Assembly (NCBI GenBank): GCA_018816905.1
Contig: JAHIVB010000003.1
Location: forward strand, 62,001 to 126,000
Direction of reading: 5' to 3'
Length of the DNA: 64,000 bases
Source of the DNA: Bacillota bacterium
GTDB taxonomy: Bacteria; Bacillota_I; Bacilli_A; Izemoplasmatales; Hujiaoplasmataceae
Under the pieces are notes generated by a model. That model searched no databases. It was not told the origin of the DNA and saw only the letters and a list, made by a program, of their open reading frames with translations. A program made the position numbers and the translations under genes. The first letter of the stretch is position 1. Every line of letters starts with the position of its first letter. Below are positions 7,104-15,590 of this stretch, one piece after another.

Positions 7104-8675
7104 TTAGTTTTGTTTGATTGTGTCTGCAATCGTCACAGTAACCTGGTTTTTTCCATTTTTCTTCGATTGATATAACGCTTCATCTGCTAGTTGAATACAT
7201 TGAGACACTGTATGCTCACAACCCGGAGTATGAACGGATGCACCTACACTGATTTTAATCTTAGTTTGAAAATGATCACCAACAAACAATGAGCTTTCGA
7301 TTTTTTGCCGAATCAATTCTCCCAAAGCCAAAGAACTAGTTTTGTCTCCGGATCTTAAAAGGATGGTAAACTCTTCTCCGCCAAATCGAGCAAAAACTCC
7401 CTCTTTAGGAATCATTTCACTGACTAATCTTGAAAATTCTTGTAATACATAATCGCCAGCAACATGGCCATAATTATCATTTACATACTTAAAATCATCA
7501 ATATCAATCATAATAATAGAATAACTCAAATCTTTGTGTGTTTTATTTTCTAGGTATAAATTCAACTGTTCTAGAAATGCTCTTCGATTCAATATCTTCG
7601 TTAAAACATCGTGTGTTGCGTCGTAGCGAAGGTTTTCTAATCTTTCCATGTACGATGTCATATCGTTAAGTTTAATCAAATATCCTGAATTTTTGCCTTC
7701 GGTCTTTCCTATAAGAACGGCTTCAACAATAAAATGTTTGCCCTTATATTTGTAACTATATGGTAAATCGTTTAAAACTGCATCGGTTAATTCCGAATCT
7801 TTAAAAACTGTATTAATCGACTCGTGATAAAACCCGTTCTCACTACTGGAAAAGAAGGATTCTGCAGATTGATTCCAATCAACGATATCGAATTTATCGT
7901 CCACTGCAAAAATCGGATCCGTAGATAGTTCGAATGAAGCTAAGTAAGCAGAAGGTTTTAAGTCGATAATTTCATACTTCATGATGCTATACAAGGTAAC
8001 AAATCCAGTAATAACAATAATAAAGAAAGCCGTGTCCAACCCTGTTGATACTGGAGAGAATAGTGTAAATATGATAGCCACAATTCCTAACAAACTAGAT
8101 AACCCTAAAGCAAGGGATTGCTTCTTCCGAATTCCGGAGGTTTGAAAAAATATTCTTATATATACATAGAAAACGAAACTGGTCAAAAACAGATTACTTA
8201 TTGAGTTTAAATAATAGAAAACCCCTTTTTCTAAATACAATACAGGAAAAGAAACATTTCCCATCATCCATGACCAATCGATTGATTCGTTCGTGTAATA
8301 AAGATTTACAGGAGTAAAAAATGAAAGTTCAGCTGTTATAAACACCATAATCGGTATTATCAATAAAGGAAAAGTCTTTTTTAAGTTAGGTACAAAATGA
8401 TGATTTTGGAATTTTTTAGCGATATATAGCCAAGTTATTGCGAAGAATGGTAAGGCGAGATATTGAAAATGATTTGCAAACATTTTCAATTCCAAAGTTG
8501 AAAATACGCATTCAAACAAATAGCCTAATGCATATATGAATTCCAAAACAAAAAGAAAACCGATTTGCCATATTCCTTTTGATTTTCTAACGTTCATAAA
8601 AACCAGTAATGAAATCAATAAAGAAATAACAGCAATGGTGAGGGTTATGCCAACAAAAATATAATCATATCTCAT
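7104..8675 (-). CDS. Membrane-bound diguanylate cyclase (7TM-like sensor, PAS, GGDEF)
   Basis: 523 residues. Residues 1-235 hold seven or eight hydrophobic helices, like the N-terminal 7TM region of many histidine kinases. A PAS-like domain spans about 240-340, and a GGDEF domain spans about 345-520 with an intact active site GGEEF at 432-436 (ARFGGEEFTILL). It should make cyclic di-GMP from two GTP. No RxxD inhibitory site is seen five residues before the active site. A paralog with the same start (MRYD) and layout lies at 57222. The gene is 19 bases upstream of the acyltransferase and probably co-transcribed with it. Confidence 0.85.
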   Translation of the reverse strand: MRYDYIFVGITLTIAVISLLISLLVFMNVRKSKGIWQIGFLFVLEFIYALGYLFECVFSTLELKMFANHFQYLALPFFAITWLYIAKKFQNHHFVPNLKKTFPLLIIPIMVFITAELSFFTPVNLYYTNESIDWSWMMGNVSFPVLYLEKGVFYYLNSISNLFLTSFVFYVYIRIFFQTSGIRKKQSLALGLSSLLGIVAIIFTLFSPVSTGLDTAFFIIVITGFVTLYSIMKYEIIDLKPSAYLASFELSTDPIFAVDDKFDIVDWNQSAESFFSSSENGFYHESINTVFKDSELTDAVLNDLPYSYKYKGKHFIVEAVLIGKTEGKNSGYLIKLNDMTSYMERLENLRYDATHDVLTKILNRRAFLEQLNLYLENKTHKDLSYSIIMIDIDDFKYVNDNYGHVAGDYVLQEFSRLVSEMIPKEGVFARFGGEEFTILLRSGDKTSSLALGELIRQKIESSLFVGDHFQTKIKISVGASVHTPGCEHTVSQCIQLADEALYQSKKNGKNQVTVTIADTIKQN

Positions 8676-8739
8676 CCTATCACTTCCTTTTTCGATTATT
8701 ATATCATTTTTTATCGATTATGTTGAAAAATGAGCAAAA

Positions 8740-9900
8740 TTATTTCATTTCCTCCTCTAAAACAGAGGGCTTGGGTGTAAACAAAATGAAGTACACAATT
8801 CCCAATACAATCAACAATGTCAAAATCATATACAAGAAATTATATCCGTATATGTGAATAAAATATCCAAAAATGTAATTTCCAACTCCAATGAAGATTG
8901 AGAAAAATAAAGTTAAGATTAGAATGGCGGTTGTGATATTTTCTAATTTGACTATTTTAATAATATATTTGATGTTCATGTATATAATGGTACCCCATGA
9001 TACTCCTCTGAACATTGTAATAATGATAATGACAGATAATGGAAGATTGAGTGCATAGGTGATAAACCGAACAACAAATAGAATGGATGCGAACAAAATC
9101 ATGTTTCTTTCTTTAAGTAGTGCGCCTTTGATTGTCAAATACCTTAGGGTTACCACTTCGACAAATACAAAAGCTGAATAGAGCAATCCATATCCGGATA
9201 AACTAAGCCCGCTTTCAGAAATTAAGAATACTCCGAAAAATGAGTCTCCGATTCGAACAGCCCCTATGACTATTGTATAAAATATTAAATACTTATAAAA
9301 CTCTTTGTTTCTGACAAGTGCCTTGAAATCTCTTTGTTTAGTTTCTAAAATAGGCATGTTTTTTTCAATCGGTTTAATCCAAAATGCTATCAAAGCTGTG
9401 GAAGCGAAGAACACGCCAGAAAGGATAAAAGGTAATCCATAACCCACGTATTGAATAATGAACCCAGCAATTGCTGATGCAATTACATACGCTATGGATG
9501 CATAGATTCTAATTGATGAGTACTCAATTTTATGCGTATTGGTATACGTCGAAGTGTATCCATCTTGAATATTAATAAAGGGAGAACAGAAGAATGCAAT
9601 CATTCCCACCATCAAAGCGTATAATTCAATTCCGTTAACCTGAGTGATTGCGATTATGAATATACCTTCAAGCAATGTCATGATTTTTAATATCAAACGA
9701 CTAATTCTCATGTCTTTTACGATATAATTCCAAAACGGATTGACCAAAATAGTTGTGATAGGAACAATCGCAAGAATAATCCCTAGATTTTGCTCACTGA
9801 TTCCTTTTGAAAGAAAATACATTGACATAAACGGATAGAAAAAAGCATCACCGAAATACCGGATAAAATAAAAGATTTTGAATTTATTTGTTTCAGACAC
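8740..9900 (-). CDS. MFS transporter (MFS_1-like, LacY/nucleoside symporter type)
   Basis: 386 residues with about twelve hydrophobic helices and a short C-terminal tail. The beginning (YFIRYFGDAFFYPFMSMYFLSKGIS) has the pattern of the MFS_1-like group, which includes LacY-like sugar and nucleoside:H+ symporters. The substrate is not evident. The start is a GTG at 9900; the next in-frame ATG would remove the first helix. A TATAAT promoter lies about 35 bases upstream. Confidence 0.75.
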   Translation of the reverse strand: MSETNKFKIFYFIRYFGDAFFYPFMSMYFLSKGISEQNLGIILAIVPITTILVNPFWNYIVKDMRISRLILKIMTLLEGIFIIAITQVNGIELYALMVGMIAFFCSPFINIQDGYTSTYTNTHKIEYSSIRIYASIAYVIASAIAGFIIQYVGYGLPFILSGVFFASTALIAFWIKPIEKNMPILETKQRDFKALVRNKEFYKYLIFYTIVIGAVRIGDSFFGVFLISESGLSLSGYGLLYSAFVFVEVVTLRYLTIKGALLKERNMILFASILFVVRFITYALNLPLSVIIIITMFRGVSWGTIIYMNIKYIIKIVKLENITTAILILTLFFSIFIGVGNYIFGYFIHIYGYNFLYMILTLLIVLGIVYFILFTPKPSVLEEEMK

Positions 9901-9933
9901 AATGGATCAGCTCACAATCATTTTCGACACGAT

Positions 9934-9963
9934 ATTATACATTATTTTTGGATGCAAATGCAA
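9934..9963 (-). promoter_or_regulatory. Putative promoter of the MFS transporter gene
   Basis: TATAAT (complement of 9934-9939) with TTGCAT 18 bases upstream on the minus strand. The predicted start is near 9926, about 26 bases before the GTG. Confidence 0.5.
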
Positions 9964-10291
9964 TAACTTTGGTCAAGATTAAACACAATTGGCAAATAAT
10001 TTATAAACGATTAAAAAACACGAGAGACAATCATTTCACTTCTTTGAAATTGCGAATAAAAACACCAAAAATTAATAAATAAACAAAATGAATCTTTTCG
10101 TAAAAAAAATGAAAATTAGGAAACTCTCTCCCCTTTTGTTTTCTTATTTTCTGAAAAAGGAATAAAAACATATTAATGAATTTTTATGTAAAAAATAATT
10201 TATTTAAATCTGTTTTGCTTGAATTCGCTTAATGTCGCAATTCTCATTGGTTTCACATAAATTTCTCACAAAAATTATTTCAGGAAGACTA

Positions 10292-10320
10292 TTGACAAAC
10301 ACTTTTTTCCTTTATATTAT
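10292..10320 (+). promoter_or_regulatory. Promoter of the nrdJ-nrdD-nrdG operon
   Basis: Consensus -35 TTGACA at 10292-10297, a 17-base spacer and TATTAT at 10315-10320. It predicts a leader of about 130 bases before the nrdJ ATG. Confidence 0.8.
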
Positions 10321-10347
10321 CATAACTAACCTAATTGGCATATTCTG

Positions 10348-10367
10348 ACATCACGCGTGCATGATGT
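10348..10367 (+). repeat. Short inverted repeat in the nrdJ leader
   Basis: ACATCA (10348-10353) and TGATGT (10362-10367) are separated by the 8 bases CGCGTGCA. It lies about 25 bases after the predicted transcription start and could be an operator or a small RNA hairpin. Confidence 0.35.
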
Positions 10368-10394
10368 TTTATTTATGTTTTATATGGTATGAAC

Positions 10395-10424
10395 TAAGAA
10401 TGAAACAAACTTGTTTCATTCTTA
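10395..10424 (+). promoter_or_regulatory. Perfect 14-bp dyad just upstream of the nrdJ ribosome binding site
   Basis: Arms TAAGAATGAAACAA (10395-10408) and TTGTTTCATTCTTA (10411-10424) are exact inverted copies separated by AC. No T-tract follows, so it is not a terminator. It ends 17 bases before the GAGGTG ribosome site. It could be a repressor operator or an RNA hairpin that affects translation of the reductase operon. Confidence 0.6.
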
Positions 10425-10455
10425 ACTATTTTTCACTTAGATGAGGTGTAAAGAA

Positions 10456-12642
10456 ATGCATGTAATCAAACGAAACGGATCCAATGAGCAATTCGATGTA
10501 ACAAAAATCGCTCATGCTATTTTTAGGGCTTACCAAAGCGTTGGTAGAGACTATACTAAAGAAGAATGTCTAAAACAAGCTACAAATATCACAAGCAGCT
10601 ATTCTCCAAACGAAGATGTTAATATCGAGAAAATTCAAGATGATGTTGAATTGTTCTTAATGCAATCCGGAGAATTCGAAACAGCAAAATCATACATTAA
10701 GTATCGAGAGAAACAGAAACTTGACAGAGAAAACCCATGGTCAGACAATGATGACCGTCAAGACTTAATTTTACAGAAGTATCTCTTACGAAATGAGACT
10801 AAAAAAGACTTCATAAAAAGAGTCTCTTTAGGGAAGCCTTCGCTTGAAAAAATTCTTAGAAAAAAAGAAGCCATTTTCGGTGGGCGCAATCTATACGCAA
10901 TCGGAAGAGAAGGTAACATTACCGGTAGTAATTGTTACGTAACTGAAGATCCAGAAGATAATCTTGAAAGTATCTATAAAGTCGACTATCAGATTGCTAG
11001 AACTTACAGTTATGGTGGTGGACAAGGGATGAATTTATCCAAAATTCGTCCGAAGGGTGCAAAAGTAAATAACAGTTCTAATACAACCCCAGGTGTCATG
11101 GTTTTTGCGGAAAAGTACTCACACACTACCCTGAACACCCAACAAGACAATCGTCGTGGTGCATTGATGTTGGTTATGAATATCGATCATCCTGACATTA
11201 TCGATTTTATTACCACAAAATTAGATTTGAATAAAATCAACGGCGCCAACATCAGTATCGCATTGACAGACGCTTTCATGCAAGCAGCTAAAGACAATAA
11301 ACCCTGGTATCTCAAATTTGAAACGCCCTATGAAACCATCGAAAAAAAGGTAAGAGCTAGAGGCTTGCTCGAGTTGTTGGCATATGCTGCTCACACAATG
11401 GGTGATCCTGGCGTAATGTTTATTGACCACATTAACCAATATCATTTACTAAGTGAATATCCAGAAATTCGTTTCACCGCAACGAACCCTTGCGGAGAAC
11501 AGCCATTAGTAGCTCATGGTTCATGCAATCTAGGAAGTATTAACCTAAATGCTTTCGTAAAAAATCCTTTTACAGAAAAAGCAACTTATGATTGGGAACG
11601 TTTCGATTTTGTCGTTTCTGAAATGATTTATGCCCTTGACGACCTTTTGACTCTATTAGGCAATCGACATGCACTCCCAGAACAAAGAGAGCATGTGAAA
11701 GATTATAGAGAGGTTGGACTCGGTGTTATGGGTCTTGCAGACCTAGCGTTAAGTCTTCGATTACCCTATGGAAGCAAGGAATTCATTCGTTTTCTTGAAA
11801 CCCTCATGAGCAAAATGATAAATTCAGCTGCTTATGCTAGTGCACTCAGAGCAAAGGAAACAGAACCATTCCCAAAATTCGATTACCATAAAATTAGTTC
11901 TTCTACTTTCTATAAAAACGTCATAACCCCCGAAACAGATACCATCATTCAAAAATACGGAATGAGAAACAGTCGCCTATTGAGTATTGCGCCAACAGGT
12001 TCCATCAGCAATATCTTCGGCGTCAGCGGAGGGGTAGAACCTTTCTTTCAAATCAATTATACGAGACGAATTGTCAGTATGTTCGATGAAGAAAAAACCA
12101 TCTCAATCTGGGAGAAAACTCCTCTGGCAATGGCAAAAGCTTTAGGTGTTGATCCCGAGGATCTTCCTGACTGGACTAAAATTACTTCACAAAACATTAA
12201 TTTCCTTGAACGTGCTAACGTACAATCTACCATTCAAAAGTATGTAGATACCGCTATTAGTTCAACCTTTAACATTCCAAACTCCGCATCTGTAGAAGAT
12301 GTGATGACTATCTTCCAAACCGCTTGGGAAAAAGGATTGAAAGGTGCAACTGTATTTAGAGACAGATGCGCAAAAATCGGTATTTTGGCGGGAATCAATG
12401 AAAATACGGAAGATTTAAATCCCGCTACTCCACCTCACTTAGATATTGAAGAATCATGGTTCGACAAAAAGAAACAAGAGGCGAAGGAATACGTTACACA
12501 CATTAACATTCACAGCACTGGATATACCCCTGAAAAGATTGAAAGAGAATTGTGTCCGCTTTGCGGAGGAATACTTGTTAAAAGACAAGGTTGTATTCAA
12601 TGTAGTAACTCTGAATGCGACTACGAAAAATGTTCTATCTAG
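10456..12642 (+). CDS. nrdJ: Class II (adenosylcobalamin-dependent) ribonucleotide reductase
   Basis: 728 residues. An ATP-cone domain occupies residues 1-90 (VIKRNGSNEQFD). The reductase barrel follows, with the first active-site cysteine in TGSNCYV (C160) and the NPCGEQPL motif at 344-351. The C-terminus has a Cys-rich tail (CPLCGG, CIQCSNSEC, YEKC) that may bind zinc and supply redox cysteines. It makes deoxyribonucleotides using a B12 radical, independent of oxygen. The ATG at 10456 was chosen because the earlier ATG at 10441 lies inside the ribosome site (GAGGTG, eight bases before 10456). The neighbours are the class III reductase and its activase, so both oxygen-independent routes are encoded together. 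PduO at 42071 can supply the cofactor. Confidence 0.92.
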   Translation: MHVIKRNGSNEQFDVTKIAHAIFRAYQSVGRDYTKEECLKQATNITSSYSPNEDVNIEKIQDDVELFLMQSGEFETAKSYIKYREKQKLDRENPWSDNDDRQDLILQKYLLRNETKKDFIKRVSLGKPSLEKILRKKEAIFGGRNLYAIGREGNITGSNCYVTEDPEDNLESIYKVDYQIARTYSYGGGQGMNLSKIRPKGAKVNNSSNTTPGVMVFAEKYSHTTLNTQQDNRRGALMLVMNIDHPDIIDFITTKLDLNKINGANISIALTDAFMQAAKDNKPWYLKFETPYETIEKKVRARGLLELLAYAAHTMGDPGVMFIDHINQYHLLSEYPEIRFTATNPCGEQPLVAHGSCNLGSINLNAFVKNPFTEKATYDWERFDFVVSEMIYALDDLLTLLGNRHALPEQREHVKDYREVGLGVMGLADLALSLRLPYGSKEFIRFLETLMSKMINSAAYASALRAKETEPFPKFDYHKISSSTFYKNVITPETDTIIQKYGMRNSRLLSIAPTGSISNIFGVSGGVEPFFQINYTRRIVSMFDEEKTISIWEKTPLAMAKALGVDPEDLPDWTKITSQNINFLERANVQSTIQKYVDTAISSTFNIPNSASVEDVMTIFQTAWEKGLKGATVFRDRCAKIGILAGINENTEDLNPATPPHLDIEESWFDKKKQEAKEYVTHINIHSTGYTPEKIERELCPLCGGILVKRQGCIQCSNSECDYEKCSI

Positions 12643-12684
12643 TATATAGAACTTATCGATAAACCCGAGGGAGAGATCAATCAT

Positions 12685-14802
12685 ATGATCACAAAAATTA
12701 TCAAAAGAGATCAAACAACCGTTCCTTTTCGAAAAGAAAAGATTGTTTTGGCAATATTCAAGGCAGCAAGTTCTGTTGGGGGCACAGATTTTTCTAAGTC
12801 CGAAGAGCTTACTGAAGAAGTTTGCAAAATAGCGGAAAAGGCCTATCCTAAGGGAATTGCTGATGTTGAAGGAATTCAAGACATCGTTGAAAAAGTATTA
12901 ATCGAAAACGGTCACGCTAAAACAGCTAAAGCGTATATTCTTTACCGAGAAAAGAGAAGAGCATCAAGAGAATCGAACGCTTTAATTGGAGCTACCATTG
13001 AAATGTTTAGCGGGTATCTTGCAGATAGAGATTGGCAGATTAATGAAAATGCAAATACTCAAAAATCTATTAATGGGTTGAACAATTATGTTAGAGAGGA
13101 GTTTACCAAAAATTATTGGCTTCATGAAATCTACCCCGAGAATATTAGAAAAGCTCATCAAGATGGAGACATCCACATTCATGATTTGGGCTTCTTCGGT
13201 CCATACTGTGCGGGTTGGGATTTAAGACAAGTCATCACAGATGGTTTTGGCGGCGTCTCAAACAAAGTTGAATCAAAACCTGCAAAACATCTAAGAAGTG
13301 TGTTGGGGCAGATTGTTAATTCAACCTTCACGACTCAAGGCGAAACCGCCGGTGCACAAGCTTGGTCTTCATTCGATACATACCTAGCTCCATTTGTAAG
13401 ATACGATAATCTAAATTATTATCAAGTCAAGCAAGCATTACAAGAGTTCATATTCAATCTCAATGTACCAACAAGAGTAGGGTTCCAATGTCCATTTTCA
13501 AATTTGACATTTGATATTCAAGCTCCAAAAACATTGAAAGATCTCAATGTTATTATAGCTGGCAAATTGATGCCAGAAACCTATGGTGACTTCCAAGAAG
13601 AAATGGATATGATTAACATGGCTTTTTGCGATGTTATGATGGAAGGTGACGCCAAAGGAAGAGTATTCACTTTCCCAATACCAACGATTAATGTTACTAA
13701 AGATTTTGCTTGGGATAGTCCTGTCGTTGAAAAATATATGGAAATAACAGCGAAGTATGGAATCCCTTATTTCTCAAATTATATTAATTCAGATCTTTCT
13801 CCAGAAGATGCATTATCAATGTGTTGTAGATTGAGACTTGACACAACCGAACTCAGAAAAAGAGGCGGCGGCCTATTTGGCTCGAATCCCCTTACGGGAT
13901 CCATAGGAGTTGTGACGATTAATCTGCCCAGACTAGCATATATGTCTCATTCGGAATCTGAATTTTTTACTCGCCTTTGGGAAACCATTCATCTTGCAAA
14001 AAAGAGTTTGGAAATCAAAAGAAATATTATCGAAGAACAAACCGAAAAAGGATTGTATCCATACAGTGCTCATTATTTAAGAGATGTTAAACTAAAAAGT
14101 GGATCATACTGGTTTAATCACTTTAATACTATCGGTTTGATTGGCATGAATGAGGCTGTCCAAAACTTATTCAATGAACAAATGACATTGACAACCGAAG
14201 AGGGTCAAGCGTTCGCAAAAAGAACTCTTCTTTATATGAGAGATGTCATCAAAGACATTCAAGAAGAGACAGGACATTATTACAACCTTGAAGCAACTCC
14301 AGCAGAGGGAACGGCATACAGACTGGCAAAACATGACAAAGAAAGATTTCCGGATATCATAACATCCGGAAGTGAAATACCTTATTACACTAATTCAAGT
14401 CAACTACCCGTTGGCTTTACCGATGACATCTTTGAAACTTTGGATCTTCAAGATGAATTGCAGTCTCTATATACCGGAGGCACTGTTCTTCATCTTTATC
14501 TTGGAGAAAGAGTGAAGGACATTCAAACAACAAAGACACTGATTAGAAAAGTCTTTGAAAAATATAAATTACCTTATATTTCAATTACTCCTACATTTTC
14601 AATTTGTAATGAACATGGATATATTTCCGGAGAACACTTCGCGTGCCCCACTTGTGGTAAGCCTGCCGAGGTGTACACCCGTGTCGTTGGTTACTTAAGA
14701 CCAGTACAAAATTTCAATAAAGGCAAGAAAGCTGAATATCACGACAGGGTTAAATATGTGATTAAAGACCACTTTCCTTCAAAAGAGGGCCACAAGGCAT
14801 GA
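12685..14802 (+). CDS. nrdD: Class III anaerobic ribonucleoside-triphosphate reductase
   Basis: 705 residues. An ATP cone spans residues 1-90, and the glycyl-radical reductase follows (IHIHDL near 165, FTFPIPTINV near 330). The C-terminal zinc site uses C641, C654 and C657, and the radical glycine is in RVVGYL at about 669. It reduces NTPs to dNTPs anaerobically after the adjacent NrdG installs the glycyl radical. It lies 42 bases after nrdJ, and its stop overlaps the nrdG start (ATGA), so the two are coupled. It is full length, with no missing key residue seen. Confidence 0.95.
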   Translation: MITKIIKRDQTTVPFRKEKIVLAIFKAASSVGGTDFSKSEELTEEVCKIAEKAYPKGIADVEGIQDIVEKVLIENGHAKTAKAYILYREKRRASRESNALIGATIEMFSGYLADRDWQINENANTQKSINGLNNYVREEFTKNYWLHEIYPENIRKAHQDGDIHIHDLGFFGPYCAGWDLRQVITDGFGGVSNKVESKPAKHLRSVLGQIVNSTFTTQGETAGAQAWSSFDTYLAPFVRYDNLNYYQVKQALQEFIFNLNVPTRVGFQCPFSNLTFDIQAPKTLKDLNVIIAGKLMPETYGDFQEEMDMINMAFCDVMMEGDAKGRVFTFPIPTINVTKDFAWDSPVVEKYMEITAKYGIPYFSNYINSDLSPEDALSMCCRLRLDTTELRKRGGGLFGSNPLTGSIGVVTINLPRLAYMSHSESEFFTRLWETIHLAKKSLEIKRNIIEEQTEKGLYPYSAHYLRDVKLKSGSYWFNHFNTIGLIGMNEAVQNLFNEQMTLTTEEGQAFAKRTLLYMRDVIKDIQEETGHYYNLEATPAEGTAYRLAKHDKERFPDIITSGSEIPYYTNSSQLPVGFTDDIFETLDLQDELQSLYTGGTVLHLYLGERVKDIQTTKTLIRKVFEKYKLPYISITPTFSICNEHGYISGEHFACPTCGKPAEVYTRVVGYLRPVQNFNKGKKAEYHDRVKYVIKDHFPSKEGHKA

Positions 14803-15491
14803 TTATTGCCGGAATGGTAAAAACTTCCCTCATTGATTTCCCAGGGAAGATTGCGACGGTTCTTTTTACTCCTGGTTGTGACTATAACTGCTTCTATTGT
14901 CACAATAGAGAATTAATTGAAAATGTCGAAGATACGTTAGATATCAATGAAATTGAAGCTTTTCTAAAAAAGAGACAAGGATTAATCGATGGAGTGGTCA
15001 TAACTGGTGGAGAACCGACCCTTCACAAAGATTTAATTCCGTTTCTTTTGAAAATCAAGCAATACGGCTACATGACCAAGCTTGACTCCAATGGATCTAA
15101 TCCAGAAGTCATCACCGCATGCATCAATGCAAAAGCGGTTGATTATTATGCCATCGATTATAAAGCCCCAGCTCATAGATATCTAGAAATAGCACGAGGA
15201 AACGCTGATGTTGAACAAGTGAAGCGTACCATTCAAATTTTGATTGATACCCGTCAATTTTTTGAAGTCAGAACAACAGTCATTCCACAGCTCTCAATTG
15301 AAGATTTGATTCAAATGGCTGATGAACTCCCTACGGTTCCAAAGTATGTACTTAATCCATACACAAAACCGTCCCTGTTCTTGGAAGAAGATCAAGAGTT
15401 GATTGAAATGCCTCCATATTCAGAATCTCAAATCAAGGAATTTGCAGAAATATTAAAATTATATCAACCAAATATGGAACTGATTTTCTAA
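14799..15491 (+). CDS. nrdG: Anaerobic ribonucleotide reductase activating protein (radical SAM)
   Basis: 230 residues. The radical-SAM cluster motif CxxxCxxC is at C27, C31 and C34 (CDYNCFYCHN), and the SAM-binding GGEP follows (VITGGEPTL). It cleaves S-adenosylmethionine with a [4Fe-4S] cluster to make the glycyl radical on NrdD. The length and the early motif (IAGMVKTSLIDFPGK) fit the NrdG2 subgroup. Its ATG overlaps the nrdD stop by four bases, and an intrinsic terminator follows directly. Confidence 0.93.
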   Translation: MIIAGMVKTSLIDFPGKIATVLFTPGCDYNCFYCHNRELIENVEDTLDINEIEAFLKKRQGLIDGVVITGGEPTLHKDLIPFLLKIKQYGYMTKLDSNGSNPEVITACINAKAVDYYAIDYKAPAHRYLEIARGNADVEQVKRTIQILIDTRQFFEVRTTVIPQLSIEDLIQMADELPTVPKYVLNPYTKPSLFLEEDQELIEMPPYSESQIKEFAEILKLYQPNMELIF

Positions 15492-15513
15492 GCCGACTAA
15501 GTCGGCTTTTTTT
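15491..15513 (+). terminator. Intrinsic terminator of the nrd operon
   Basis: Stem AGCCGAC / GTCGGCT with a TAA loop and a run of seven T. The stem begins at the nrdG stop codon. Confidence 0.95.
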
Positions 15514-15590
15514 ATGCCTCGTTCTAAAACCGTTTCCATATTGGGGAAAATGTGGTATCATATTACTAACTATCAAAACGAGGAATTTAC

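Larger units (their letters stand above)
9901..10455. other. Intergenic region between divergent MFS and nrdJ genes
   Basis: About 555 bases without a convincing gene. It contains the MFS promoter on the left, a long A/T-rich stretch (about 9990-10280) in which I see nothing definite, and then the nrdJ promoter and a structured leader on the right. No cobalamin-riboswitch hallmarks or NrdR boxes were recognised. Confidence 0.6.

Noticed and set aside
10321-10455. Cobalamin riboswitch before the B12-dependent nrdJ
   Set aside because: No B12-box (GCCACTG-like) or the expected 200-base aptamer is seen; the leader is only about 130 bases.
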